In this document: positions 8,974 through 16,932 of the stretch, in pieces
Layout of the letters: every line of letters starts with the position of its first letter
Numbering within the stretch: the first letter of the stretch is position 1
Assembly (NCBI GenBank): GCA_024710805.1
Contig: JANJUB010000125.1
Location: forward strand, 1-59,419
DNA: 59,419 nucleotides
Source of the DNA: Fimbriimonadaceae bacterium
Lineage (GTDB): Bacteria > Armatimonadota > Fimbriimonadia > Fimbriimonadales > Fimbriimonadaceae
Direction of reading: 5' to 3'
Position numbers and translations under genes: made by a program
Notes under the pieces: generated by a model
What the model was told of the DNA's origin: nothing
Database searches by the model: none
What the model saw: the letters and a program-made list of their open reading frames with translations, nothing else

Positions 8974-9944
8974 GGCGGCCCAACGTTGGATTGATCGTCG
9001 CGTCCATGGTGGTCTCCGTGCTGCTGTGGCTGCAGGTACGTTCAGAGGCGGCTCTGCAAACGAGCCGCAAGATCGACCTACCGCTGCGCTATGTGAACCT
9101 GGACGAGGAGCGATATGTGGTCAGGAGCCTGCCTAAGTCGGTGGCGGCTCAGGTCGAAGGCACCGCCGAACAGATCGACCGCTTCACTTCGCTCAAGGCG
9201 GGCACGGTCGTCGCCACCGTCGATTTGAGCGATGCCAACCCTGAGATCACCACGTACCGCGTTCGATTGCCGCGCTCCGAGGCCATTCAGCGGACCGGGG
9301 CGGATTTGCGAGCCCTCAGCGACGACATCATCATCATCATCGAAGAGGTCGCGATCAAGGAGTCGCCGGTCACCATCGACCCCTACAACGCGCCCGCCGG
9401 TCTCATGTTCTCGACCGCTGAGGTCACCCCCGAGAAAGTGCGGCTCCGGGGTCCCATGGGTGACCTCGCCCGTGTGGATCAGATCCGCGCTCGTTTCGAC
9501 CTGTCGTTATCCCCCGGGCGAGCCGTGACCGTGCCGCTCGAGATTCTCGATAAGAATCAGCGGCCGCTCGAAGCCGTTCGCGCGATTCCGCCCGAAGTTT
9601 CCGTCGTCGCCCAACTCGCCAAGGTCGCCCCCACCAAGTCGATCATCGTATCGGTGGTGTTTGCCGGTGGGAGCAAGCCCGCCCCGGGCTATCGACTGGT
9701 CGAGTTCGAGGCGATTCCGCCGATCGTGTCGGTGAGCGGCGAGATGAACTTGTTGACCGCGCTCAAGTCCTTGAACACCGAAGCGATTCGCCTCGACGGA
9801 CTCATGCAGCCGACGACCATGCGCGTCAGATTGACGCCTCCCCGCGGGTTGTCGCTCGACAAGAACACGGTCGACGTGCGTTTGAAGATCGAGAAGATCC
9901 CTGAGATCGACGGGCCGCCGGTCGTTGACGGCGACAACCCATGA
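8970..9944 (+). CDS. cdaR: YbbR-domain regulator of CdaA
   Basis: 324 residues. A single N-terminal membrane anchor (VGLIVASMVVSVLLWLQVRSE) is followed by three to four YbbR repeats of about 80 residues (LPLRYVNLDEERYVVRSLPKSV..VEGTAEQIDRF; ITIDPYNAP..VTPEKVRLRGPMGDLARVDQIRA; IPPIVSVSGEMNLLTALKSL). In Firmicutes CdaR binds CdaA outside the membrane and tunes c-di-AMP output. The cdaA-cdaR arrangement with ATGA overlap supports the same role here. The symbol rests on synteny and domain content. Confidence 0.9.
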   Translation: MRRPNVGLIVASMVVSVLLWLQVRSEAALQTSRKIDLPLRYVNLDEERYVVRSLPKSVAAQVEGTAEQIDRFTSLKAGTVVATVDLSDANPEITTYRVRLPRSEAIQRTGADLRALSDDIIIIIEEVAIKESPVTIDPYNAPAGLMFSTAEVTPEKVRLRGPMGDLARVDQIRARFDLSLSPGRAVTVPLEILDKNQRPLEAVRAIPPEVSVVAQLAKVAPTKSIIVSVVFAGGSKPAPGYRLVEFEAIPPIVSVSGEMNLLTALKSLNTEAIRLDGLMQPTTMRVRLTPPRGLSLDKNTVDVRLKIEKIPEIDGPPVVDGDNP

Positions 9945-10714
9945 TCGTTATCCGCCCGATCAACGAAACCGAAGCACCCGCGTTCTTGGCGCTGCTGTGC
10001 CGGGTGTTCAACTTGGACCCTACACGAGCCGAGGGCATTTTCTTTTCCGAGCCGTTCTTCGAGCTCGATCGGAAGTGGGCGCTCTTTGAGTCGGGACGCA
10101 TCCGCAGCATCCTCACGACCGTCCCGCTGGTGTTCGGAGATGGCCCTGCGTACGGCATTGCGGGGGTGGGCACCGACCTCGACCATCAGGGTCGAGGTTT
10201 CGGGGAGAGACTCTTGCGCGCGGTGCTGAGTCACGGCCGAGACTCCGGAGAGGAACGTGCCTTGCTGTTCGCCCACCGCCCCGAGCTTTATGAGCGATGC
10301 GGGTTCGAGGTCCTCGACCACGTCATCCGGGCGCCTCTGACCCCATTAGCCACCGACAATGAAGCTCCGCTGCTTCCCTTCGATGATGTCGAGGCGTGCT
10401 ATGAGCGTTGGGCCAACCGATCGGTACACCGACTCCAACGTCCTCCACGACGCTGGCAGTTCTGGAAGTGGAACCTGCGCATCTGCAGCGAGGTGCCCGG
10501 CGGATACGTTTGCCAAGAAGGTGACACGGTTCGGGAGTGCATTTTTGACATCCCGCTCGGGGCATGGCCGGTTTATCCCGGTGCCGAGTGGTTCGGTTTG
10601 CGATGCATGGCCGAGGAAATGCAGCTGCCGATTGGCGAGGCGAAGGAAGAGCTCATCTACATGGGATACGGCTTCTCTTCGCCCCCGCGCATGTTCATGA
10701 CCGACCAGTTCTGA
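9941..10714 (+). CDS. GNAT-family N-acetyltransferase (Eis-like)
   Basis: 257 residues. The GNAT acetyl-CoA loop is seen in GIAGVGTDLDHQGRGFGERLL (consensus Q/R-x-x-G-x-G/A), with the following helix and ERCGFEVLDH. The N-terminus (INETEAPAFLALLCRVFNLD) and the extra C-terminal region resemble Eis-type lysine/aminoglycoside acetyltransferases, although the C-terminal sterol-carrier-like domain is short. The substrate is unknown. It overlaps cdaR by four bases (ATGA), so it is the third gene of the c-di-AMP operon, where many Firmicutes carry glmM. Confidence 0.85.
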   Translation: MIVIRPINETEAPAFLALLCRVFNLDPTRAEGIFFSEPFFELDRKWALFESGRIRSILTTVPLVFGDGPAYGIAGVGTDLDHQGRGFGERLLRAVLSHGRDSGEERALLFAHRPELYERCGFEVLDHVIRAPLTPLATDNEAPLLPFDDVEACYERWANRSVHRLQRPPRRWQFWKWNLRICSEVPGGYVCQEGDTVRECIFDIPLGAWPVYPGAEWFGLRCMAEEMQLPIGEAKEELIYMGYGFSSPPRMFMTDQF

Positions 10715-10763
10715 ACGGGTTGCTGGGGTGCAAGCTTCGAGTCACGAGCCTACGCTCAGGGCC

Positions 10764-11519
10764 TCACTTGAGAGGCCGGATCTCGATCTTCCGGAACTCC
10801 ACGGGCGAACTCTCAGACTGGAGCGCCATCCAGCCTCGCCTGAGCTTCAGTTCACCGCCCGCCGCGGCGACGACCGCCTTTGCGTCGGCGTCGTTCGGAT
10901 CGAGCTGAGCACCGGAGTATTGGAGCACCTTCTCCCCGTTGATCCGGTGGATGATCTGCCCACCTGGCCACACTTCGAGCTCGCACTTGACCCATTGGTC
11001 GCCGTCGTAGGTCTTGGATGTCGAGTCGGTGCAGTGTTGGGTCCAGAGCTTGTCTTTGTAGAAGATGTGGGTTCCAGGCGTGCAAATGTTGCCGGTTGAC
11101 CGAGTGCCGCTGCCAAGTCCGCCCAAGAACTGAAGCTCCAGACTCACCGGGAAGTCCTGATCCTTAGTCATCGTCTTCGGGTCTTGGCAGTGGAACATCA
11201 CACCGCTGTTGCGGTTCGCCCAGCCCGGGCCATCCTTGATCTGTGTGCCCGTGAAGCGATATTCGAGCCGGAGCACATAGCTCTGATAGGGGCTCTTGTA
11301 GAACAGGTGCCCGAATCGGCCCTTGAACTCGCCGTTGTACTGGTCGTAGTTCACCTGGATCGCGCCATTCGCCACTCGGAACGTGTTGCCGAAGTTGACT
11401 CCGTAGTCGTATCCGGTGATCTTCGGTGTCCACCCGTCCAAGTTCTTGCCATTGAAGAGCGGGGTCCAATCGGAGCCTGTTTGGCCCAGGATGGCGATGG
11501 CGACGACGGCGGTAATCAT
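10764..11519 (-). CDS. Secreted DUF1080 protein (3-keto-disaccharide hydrolase family)
   Basis: 251 residues with a short signal peptide (MITAVVAIAILGQTG), then a concanavalin-like jelly roll with classic DUF1080 blocks: WTPLFNGKNLDGWTPK near the start, NSGVMFHCQDPKT, PVSLELQFLGG, and WVKCELEVWPGGQIIHRINGE. Several members hydrolyse 3-keto-disaccharides or glycosides outside the cytoplasm. The ATG at 11519 has CACAAT (11526-11531) ending six bases upstream, a leaderless-type promoter. It lies downstream of a 192-base gap holding a REP-like hairpin. Confidence 0.88.
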   Translation of the reverse strand: MITAVVAIAILGQTGSDWTPLFNGKNLDGWTPKITGYDYGVNFGNTFRVANGAIQVNYDQYNGEFKGRFGHLFYKSPYQSYVLRLEYRFTGTQIKDGPGWANRNSGVMFHCQDPKTMTKDQDFPVSLELQFLGGLGSGTRSTGNICTPGTHIFYKDKLWTQHCTDSTSKTYDGDQWVKCELEVWPGGQIIHRINGEKVLQYSGAQLDPNDADAKAVVAAAGGELKLRRGWMALQSESSPVEFRKIEIRPLK

Positions 11520-11674
11520 GACGTGATTGTGGCACGCCTAAGGAAGCACTCTCCGCACACAACGAAGGCACAGGTTTCGAGTCATCTATGAGTGGACGAC
11601 GAGGCCAGCGATCAGGCTTGTGCTCGCCGCCTTGCGAGCCAGGTAGAGGGCGTGCGTGCAGAGACTTCTTGGAA

Positions 11675-11700
11675 GGTGAGGGCACGACTCATCCCTCACC
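11675..11700 (+). repeat. REP-like hairpin, A orientation
   Basis: Eight-base perfect stem GGTGAGGG/CCCTCACC around the 10-base loop CACGACTCAT. It sits in the 11520-11711 gap, just past the 3' end of the PhyH gene, and belongs to the dispersed family described in the findings. The rest of this gap shows no gene I can support. Confidence 0.8.
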
Positions 11701-11711
11701 AACCCAATGTG

Positions 11712-12482
11712 TTAAGCACGTTCCGCACGCTTGGCACGAGCGGTTTGTCGAGTCTCCTGCCAAGGGAACCTTCGCTCCCTTGGCGCGGGCTTCGCGGGCA
11801 GGCCGCCCATCATGATCAGGGCGCGACGCGGAACGTCGCTGGTATTGGCACCGGCGTAATGGAGCGTTCGGTTGTGGTGAATCGTGATGCCACCAGCCGG
11901 CAAGGGGCACGGGACAGGATCCACGATCGGGGCAAGATCGCTCAACTCTAACCCATGCACCCGCACATCGCCACCGATCGGTTGGTGGGGCAGCAGCTCC
12001 CAGTAGTGGCTGCCCGGCATAAACCACAGACACCCGTTCTCTACGGTCGCCTCTTGCAGAGGCATCCATACGCTGACGGTGGTGTATTGCTGGTTCGGTT
12101 CCCAGTAGGCCTCATCCTGATGCCAAGGGGTAGGTGCGCCATGACCCGCCGGTTTAAAGATCGCGTGCGCGACGCCCACGCTCGCCTCGGGACCGAGGAG
12201 GTCCTGCACGATCTCATTCGCCACCTGCAAGTACTTGCCGTTCGATAGTTCGGGAGCGTAAGCGAGCGGGTTGAGCACCTGCGGAAGCGCCGCCGACTTC
12301 CCTTCCTCGTCCACGCCAGCAAGGTCAAACTGGTCGCCACTCTCGAACCCGGCTTTTCGCTCAAACATGCCGTCGTAGGCGTCGCGCATCCACGCCAGTT
12401 CGTCGGGCGAGGCGATAGGCTCCGTAACGTTGAGAAAGCCGTTCAAGTGGAAGAAGCGGATCTGCTCGACCGTGAGTCGCAT
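11712..12482 (-). CDS. Phytanoyl-CoA dioxygenase (PhyH) family protein
   Basis: 256 residues of Fe(II)/2-oxoglutarate dioxygenase fold. The iron ligands are WHQDEAYW (H-x-D) and the distal histidine in HHNRTLHYAGANTSDVPRRAL, whose R likely binds 2-oxoglutarate. The fold starts with MRLTVEQIRFFHLNGFLNV, as is usual. The substrate is unknown; members hydroxylate lipids, ectoine or small metabolites. The last ~25 residues (RERRFPWQETRQTARAKRAERA) are an unusual basic tail encoded across a palindrome. It is divergent from a second PhyH gene with only 16 bases between the two start codons and a shared -10 element. Confidence 0.88.
   Translation of the reverse strand: MRLTVEQIRFFHLNGFLNVTEPIASPDELAWMRDAYDGMFERKAGFESGDQFDLAGVDEEGKSAALPQVLNPLAYAPELSNGKYLQVANEIVQDLLGPEASVGVAHAIFKPAGHGAPTPWHQDEAYWEPNQQYTTVSVWMPLQEATVENGCLWFMPGSHYWELLPHQPIGGDVRVHGLELSDLAPIVDPVPCPLPAGGITIHHNRTLHYAGANTSDVPRRALIMMGGLPAKPAPRERRFPWQETRQTARAKRAERA
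11759..11784. repeat. Perfect palindrome within the PhyH 3' end
   Basis: Nine-base arms GCCAAGGGA and TCCCTTGGC separated by eight bases (ACCTTCGC). It lies inside the reading frame and encodes part of the odd basic C-terminal tail. It may be an inserted palindromic element or a hairpin overlapping the gene end. Confidence 0.65.
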
Positions 12483-12486
12483 ATGC

Positions 12487-12493
12487 CATTATG
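12487..12493. promoter_or_regulatory. Shared bidirectional -10 element between two PhyH genes
   Basis: The sequence CCATTATGG supplies CATTAT (12487-12492) on the plus strand, six bases before GTG 12499. On the minus strand it supplies CATAAT (12493-12488), five bases before ATG 12482. One AT-rich element therefore serves both divergent, predicted leaderless genes. Confidence 0.6.
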
Positions 12494-12498
12494 GGCTC

Positions 12499-13263
12499 GT
12501 GACTCCTCACCGCAAGCAGTACGACGAACTCGGCTACACGATCTTCCGAAACGTGCTGGACGCCGACCTTATCAAAGAGGCGAGCGACCATGTCGAATGG
12601 CTCGCCAAGAAGCATCCGGAGCTGCGGCCGGAGGAACTCGGACACTTCCTGGTGCCCGACGACCCGTTCTGGATTCGGCTCGTCTCCGATGACCGTCTGC
12701 TCGACATCGTGGAGCAGTTCATCGGGCCGAACATCGCCCTGTTCGCCTCACACTACATCAACAAGCCGCCGTTCTCGGGGCGCCCCGTGCTTTGGCACCA
12801 GGACGGCAGCTATTGGCCCCTCGAGCCGATGGAGGTTGTGACCCTGTGGCTGGCGGTGGATGCCTCAACGCCGGACAACGGCGGAATGCGGGTGATTCCG
12901 GCGACCCATCGGTTGGACCTCCAGGAGATGAAAGCGAACCCCGAAGTGGACAGCGTTCTCGGCTCGGAGATACCCGTCGAGTTCGTCGATGAATCGCTCG
13001 CGGTGGACTTGGTGCTTGGACCGGGAGACGTCAGCGTCCACAATCCGACGATCGTGCATGGCTCGAGCGCCAACACCTCACCGAATCGTCGCTGCGGTCT
13101 GACGATCCGATACATTCCGACCTCGACGAAGGTGCTGGTGCCCGATGCCGGCTGCCTGTTCCACCTCCGGGGGGACGTCGTCGAGGGCGTCAACACTTAC
13201 CTGACGCGGCCGAAGTATCGTCCTGGAGACCACTTCAAGTTCCGGAGCAGTGATGCGTGGTGA
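12499..13263 (+). CDS. Phytanoyl-CoA dioxygenase (PhyH) family protein
   Basis: 254 residues from GTG 12499 (TPHRKQYDELGYTIFRNV), the usual N-terminus of the family; a longer upstream reading would run through the promoter and the divergent gene. Iron ligands are in VLWHQDGSYWP (H-x-D) and VHNPTIVHGSSANTSPNRRCGLTIRY (distal H plus the 2-oxoglutarate-binding R). The family hydroxylates diverse substrates; none is indicated here. It is paralogous to, but clearly diverged from, the neighbouring PhyH protein. The 3' end is followed by a REP-like double hairpin in a convergent gap. Confidence 0.88.
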   Translation: MTPHRKQYDELGYTIFRNVLDADLIKEASDHVEWLAKKHPELRPEELGHFLVPDDPFWIRLVSDDRLLDIVEQFIGPNIALFASHYINKPPFSGRPVLWHQDGSYWPLEPMEVVTLWLAVDASTPDNGGMRVIPATHRLDLQEMKANPEVDSVLGSEIPVEFVDESLAVDLVLGPGDVSVHNPTIVHGSSANTSPNRRCGLTIRYIPTSTKVLVPDAGCLFHLRGDVVEGVNTYLTRPKYRPGDHFKFRSSDAW

Positions 13264-13274
13264 GCGGAAGGGCA

Positions 13275-13341
13275 CTTGTGGGCGAGGGATGCATCGTGCC
13301 CTCGCAAAACGTCAGGGCACAACATATCCCTGACCCACAAG
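13275..13341. repeat. BIME-like pair of REP hairpins (B then A)
   Basis: Outer arms are CTTGTGG (13275-13281) and CCACAAG (13335-13341). The left hairpin is GCGAGGG/CCCTCGC with loop ATGCATCGTG. The right hairpin is GTCAGGG/CCCTGAC with loop CACAACATAT. The two are in inverted orientation within the convergent gap between PhyH and DinB. Confidence 0.85.
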
Positions 13342-13367
13342 AGAGCTCTTAAGTGATCAGCGCCCTG

Positions 13368-13898
13368 TCATCCTCGTAACATCGCCTCGATCTGCTGAAT
13401 GTGCCGTTCCTTGTGCGTGTCCATCAAGCCCAGCACATCCCCCGCGGTCATTCGGAAGATCGGCATGAAGGGGTTGTTGATCCTCACCCGGTTCAGGTCG
13501 ACACCGCGCAGCCGCTCGGCCTGCCGCCGCGCCTCCGCCAAATGCGCGAGGTAGCGCTCCACAATCTCGCGATCTCGTGGGCCCGACTTCGGCGTCATCG
13601 ACTTCGGAGCCGGCGCATTGCCGCCGGGCCCTCCCGCATTCATGAGGAACTTGCCCAGCCACGTGTAGCGGACCGGTTCGCCTCCCCCAGCCGGCAAGTC
13701 CGTCAGGGCGGCGAGCTTGCCCAAGTACGGATCATCGACGATGAGCAGATGGTCAAGGATCATGGCTGGGCTCCAGTTGGATGGCGGGCCTGGCCGATTG
13801 AACACCTCATCGCTCATGCCCTCAAAGATGGCTTTCACCCGGGCTTCCGCATCATCCAGCTTCGCCAAGGTCGCGTTTACACGTTCTTCGCAGGTCAT
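13368..13898 (-). CDS. DinB-family metalloprotein
   Basis: 176 residues from ATG 13898 (MTCEERVNATLAKLDDAEARV). It is a four-helix DinB/YfiT-like protein with the metal-binding histidines in MILDHLLIVDD and DTHKERHIQQIE (H-x3-H). DinB superfamily members include thiol-dependent transferases such as bacillithiol S-transferases; the substrate is not evident here. Longer upstream frames overlap the divergent methyltransferase and are rejected. GATAAT (13905-13910, minus strand) ends six bases before the ATG, a leaderless-type promoter that faces the methyltransferase promoter across a 30-base gap. Confidence 0.85.
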   Translation of the reverse strand: MTCEERVNATLAKLDDAEARVKAIFEGMSDEVFNRPGPPSNWSPAMILDHLLIVDDPYLGKLAALTDLPAGGGEPVRYTWLGKFLMNAGGPGGNAPAPKSMTPKSGPRDREIVERYLAHLAEARRQAERLRGVDLNRVRINNPFMPIFRMTAGDVLGLMDTHKERHIQQIEAMLRG

Positions 13899-13928
13899 GC
13901 GGGGATTATCCGCCACAATGAACCTTAG

Positions 13929-14582
13929 ATGCCACTCCCGCCGCTCGGGCATACCCTTTTGACCCAGCCGCTGCTGGTCGAGGGTGGGGTGTATGTTCCG
14001 GAACTCGCCAATCGGATGCACGAGCTCCCGCCCCCCAACGTGCTGCTCCACGTCGCCGGCGACGGCGCGCAAGCCATCGCAGACCATCTGCGTAGGCGCG
14101 GACGCCTCGCCGAGGTCAGAGACATCGAACCGGACACGCGGGAAGATCCGGCAACGCGTCCTCGATACCGGCTTTGGCAACCCGACCCTTGGGTCGAGCA
14201 AGTCAGGGGCGTGGGAAGTGCCCTCGACGTCGGCTGCGGCTCGGGGCGCGACGCGGTCGCCCTGGCCGCGACCGGGTGGCATGTCGTTGCCACCGACCCG
14301 CTCCCCGATGCGCTCGAACGCGGCCGAGACTTGGAAGCGCGATACGGCGACGGACCCTCCGTCGATTGGCGCGACAGCCTGCCCGACGAGACCTTCGACC
14401 TTGTTCTGCTCATCCGCTGCGGACGGCCCGAACTCCTCGATCCCGCCCGGGAGCGAGTCGCACCGGGTGGACGTCTGCTGCTCGTCGGCAGAACGGACCG
14501 CTTCGCGGAGCTTGAGCGACTCGACCCGATCAGGCTCGAAATCGGAACCGACTGGACGCGCGCCGAGTTCCGGGCACACTGA
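13929..14582 (+). CDS. Class I SAM-dependent methyltransferase
   Basis: 217 residues. Motif I is SALDVGCGSGRDAVALAATG, followed by the acidic end of strand 2 (HVVATDPLPDAL) and motif IV (FDLVLLIRC). The N-terminal ~85 residues (QPLLVEGGVYVPELANRMHELPPPNVLLHVAGDGAQAIADHL) look like a degenerate rhodanese-like segment. The substrate is unknown, with a TehB-like small-molecule target possible. CACAAT (13914-13919) ends nine bases before the ATG. The gene diverges from dinB. Confidence 0.82.
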   Translation: MPLPPLGHTLLTQPLLVEGGVYVPELANRMHELPPPNVLLHVAGDGAQAIADHLRRRGRLAEVRDIEPDTREDPATRPRYRLWQPDPWVEQVRGVGSALDVGCGSGRDAVALAATGWHVVATDPLPDALERGRDLEARYGDGPSVDWRDSLPDETFDLVLLIRCGRPELLDPARERVAPGGRLLLVGRTDRFAELERLDPIRLEIGTDWTRAEFRAH

Positions 14583-14634
14583 CCCATCAACCCCGCCGAT
14601 TTGCTAGAGAAGCCCGTTTGAGATTCCGATATTC

Positions 14635-14946
14635 ATGGTGGACCCCATGGAATCAGGACACGAACCCGTGATCTATCGAAGCGAGACGCGCCGCCGAATC
14701 GCCCAGTCGAACCTCAAGCGTTGCCCGCTCTGCAACGCGCTGAACGCCCGCGTCAACCGAAGCTGCTTCGTCTGCGAGTGGCACGGCGCTTTCGATCACG
14801 ATCCCTTTCGCATCGAAGAGTCTCTGATTCGCATGATCTACCACGATCAAGCGGTGCGGATCGAAGCCGACCGTACGCCCCGCCGCCAAGGCCTCTTGGC
14901 CATCGTCAAGCGGTGGCTCGGCGGCCGCGTCGATCTGACGGCCTAG
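14635..14946 (+). CDS. Small zinc-ribbon-like protein
   Basis: 103 residues. Two C-x2-C pairs (RCPLCNALN and RSCFVCEW), 13 residues apart, suggest a zinc ribbon. An amphipathic acidic stretch and a C-terminal basic helix (GLLAIVKRWLGGRV) follow. I do not recognise a named family. The start is uncertain: ATG 14635 or ATG 14647 (MESGHEPV), with a GATATT element immediately upstream of the first. It lies 19 bases upstream of dnaB, whose own -10 sits in that gap. Confidence 0.6.
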   Translation: MVDPMESGHEPVIYRSETRRRIAQSNLKRCPLCNALNARVNRSCFVCEWHGAFDHDPFRIEESLIRMIYHDQAVRIEADRTPRRQGLLAIVKRWLGGRVDLTA

Positions 14947-14965
14947 GCGATATACTGGGTGGCCC

Positions 14966-16321
14966 ATGCGGCTCGCCCCCGAAGACCTCGTCCCCCTCCA
15001 CAATCTCGAAGCCGAGATGAGCACGTTGGGGTCGATGATCCTCAAGGAGCAAGCGGCTGAGACCGTTTTCGGCCTCGTATCCGACGACGACTTCCACTTT
15101 CCCGCCCATCGCGAGATCTTTCGCGCCATCCGCCAACTGGCGGTGTCGGGTCGCGCCGTCGAACTGCTCACCGTCAAGAACGAGCTCCAAGAACGCGGCA
15201 AGCTGGCGGAGATCGGAGGCGAGGACTACCTGATCCAGGTCGCCGAGTCCGTCCCCAGTGCGGCCAACGCCGCCCACTACGCCAAGATCGTCCTTGAAAA
15301 GGCCACCCTGCGTCGACTCGACGACGCCGGCCATCAGATTATCCGCGTGGTTCGAGACCCGGAAATCGACACCGACGACAAGCTCGACCAGTCCGAGAAC
15401 CTGATCTTCCAGGTCGGCAACCAGCGGCTTGGTGCCGACTTCCTCAACCTTCGGCACCTCGCCAAGGACGTGATGATCGATATGGATACGCTGGTGGAGA
15501 CCGGCGAGCCCACCCTCGGCATCCCCAGCGGCTTCTATGACCTCGACGCGATGACGACCGGCTTCTACGGCGGCGACATGATCATCGTCGCCGCCCGTCC
15601 TTCCATGGGAAAGACCTCTCTGGTTCTGAAGATGGCGGTGAACGTCGCGCGCCGAGTCCCAGGAAATGTCGCTCTGTTCAGCCTGGAAATGAGCGGCAAG
15701 CAGCTCGCCCGGCGCCTCGCCGCCATGATCTCGGGGGTCAGCACCAGTGTCCTCAAGAAGACCGATCTCAACCCTGACAACTATCGCCGCCTCGCCGACG
15801 CGTGCGAGATCATGTACGACCTGCCGATCTACATCGATGAGTCGTCCGACATCAACGGCTTGGAGATGCGCGGAAAATGCCGGCGGCTTAAGCGCGAGGG
15901 CGGCCTTTCGATGGTGGTCGTGGACTACCTCCAGCTCATGCGTGGCAATCGCAAGACTGAGAACCGGGTGCAGGAAATCTCCGACATTGCGCGCTCCCTC
16001 AAGGGGATGGCGAAGGAGCTCGACGTCCCGGTCATCGCGCTGAGCCAGCTGAACCGATCCGTCGAAAACCGCGAGAACAAGCGTCCCCAGCTCTCGGACA
16101 TCCGCGAATCAGGATCGATCGAGGCCGAAGCCGACCTCGTCATGTTCATCTACCGCGACGACTACTACAAGGACCGCGAGAAGCCCGAAGAGGCCAACCG
16201 CGATCCTGAGCGCACCGAAGTCGCCGATATCATCATCGCCAAGCACCGAAACGGCCCGATCGGCACGGTGAAGCTGGGCTTCCAGCCGACCTACGCCAAC
16301 TTCGAAAACTTGCGGATGTAG
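14966..16321 (+). CDS. dnaB: Replicative DNA helicase DnaB
   Basis: 451 residues. The N-terminal domain (LHNLEAEMSTLGSMILKEQAAE) is followed by the RecA-like motor: Walker A ARPSMGKTSL, ALFSLEMSGKQLARRL, Walker B LSMVVVDYLQLM, and the DnaB-specific ALSQLNRSVENR..RPQLSDIRESGSIEAEAD. The hexamer unwinds the lagging strand template at the fork. TATACT (14951-14956) ends nine bases before ATG 14966. The stop codon lies one base from the stop of the convergent lipoprotein gene. No intein is present. Confidence 0.97.
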   Translation: MRLAPEDLVPLHNLEAEMSTLGSMILKEQAAETVFGLVSDDDFHFPAHREIFRAIRQLAVSGRAVELLTVKNELQERGKLAEIGGEDYLIQVAESVPSAANAAHYAKIVLEKATLRRLDDAGHQIIRVVRDPEIDTDDKLDQSENLIFQVGNQRLGADFLNLRHLAKDVMIDMDTLVETGEPTLGIPSGFYDLDAMTTGFYGGDMIIVAARPSMGKTSLVLKMAVNVARRVPGNVALFSLEMSGKQLARRLAAMISGVSTSVLKKTDLNPDNYRRLADACEIMYDLPIYIDESSDINGLEMRGKCRRLKREGGLSMVVVDYLQLMRGNRKTENRVQEISDIARSLKGMAKELDVPVIALSQLNRSVENRENKRPQLSDIRESGSIEAEADLVMFIYRDDYYKDREKPEEANRDPERTEVADIIIAKHRNGPIGTVKLGFQPTYANFENLRM

Positions 16322-16322
16322 G

Positions 16323-16925
16323 CTACTTCGCCTTCTTCCGCTGGACCGTGATCATCACCTTCGTCTCGGATTCGCCCTTGTCGCGAATGGCGATGACCGC
16401 ACCCTCGGAACCATCCTTCAGCTTGCCACTCACCTGAGCTTGAGCCGTTCCGGATGCCGACGAGTTGAACGTCTGCGGGTCCGTGAACTTATCTTTATAG
16501 AACTCGACGACCTTTTCCGGCGTGTCCGATGTCGCTCGATTCATCGAGTACGTGGCTTGGTCGTTGGTCTCCATCTTGGAGCTGCCGTACTCGACTTCCT
16601 TCGATCCCGGATAGAAGGGCAACCCAAGATCGGCTTCGGTAATCGTGGTGATGCCGCTCTCGAACGTCTCCCCCTTCTCGTTCTTGGTCGATACCTTTCC
16701 GTCCTCGAACTTGACCTCGGTGCCGTCGGAGCTCTTCGCCGTCCACGAGTCGCCCTTATTGTCGACCTCGATCTTCTTGCCATCCTTATCGGTGATGGTC
16801 ATATCACCCGTGGTCGGGTTGACACTGACCTTTTCGCCTTCGCTCCCGGTCACCGTGACCCCTTTGTTCCCGCAACCCACTACCAGCAGCGCGGCGATCA
16901 GCCAAACAATTCCGTGTCGCTTCAT
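16323..16925 (-). CDS. Lipoprotein of unknown function
   Basis: 200 residues with a lipoprotein signal (MKRHGIVWLIAALLVVGC; lipobox V-V-G-C). A hydrophilic beta-repeat follows (SEGEKVSVNPTTGDMTITDK, then KDGKKIEVDNKGDSWTA) and a C-terminal half (LPFYPGSKEVEYGSS..PEKVVEFYKDKF) that resembles uncharacterised periplasmic domains. It is probably membrane-anchored. CATAAT (16932-16937) ends six bases before the ATG and overlaps the stop codon (TAA) of the upstream giant secreted protein. Confidence 0.75.
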   Translation of the reverse strand: MKRHGIVWLIAALLVVGCGNKGVTVTGSEGEKVSVNPTTGDMTITDKDGKKIEVDNKGDSWTAKSSDGTEVKFEDGKVSTKNEKGETFESGITTITEADLGLPFYPGSKEVEYGSSKMETNDQATYSMNRATSDTPEKVVEFYKDKFTDPQTFNSSASGTAQAQVSGKLKDGSEGAVIAIRDKGESETKVMITVQRKKAK

Positions 16926-16932
16926 GGCTCTA

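Noticed and set aside
12430-12498. Upstream extension of the plus-strand PhyH gene (MRKPFKWKKRIC..)
   Set aside because: It overlaps the start of the divergent PhyH gene and the shared -10 element and does not resemble the family N-terminus.
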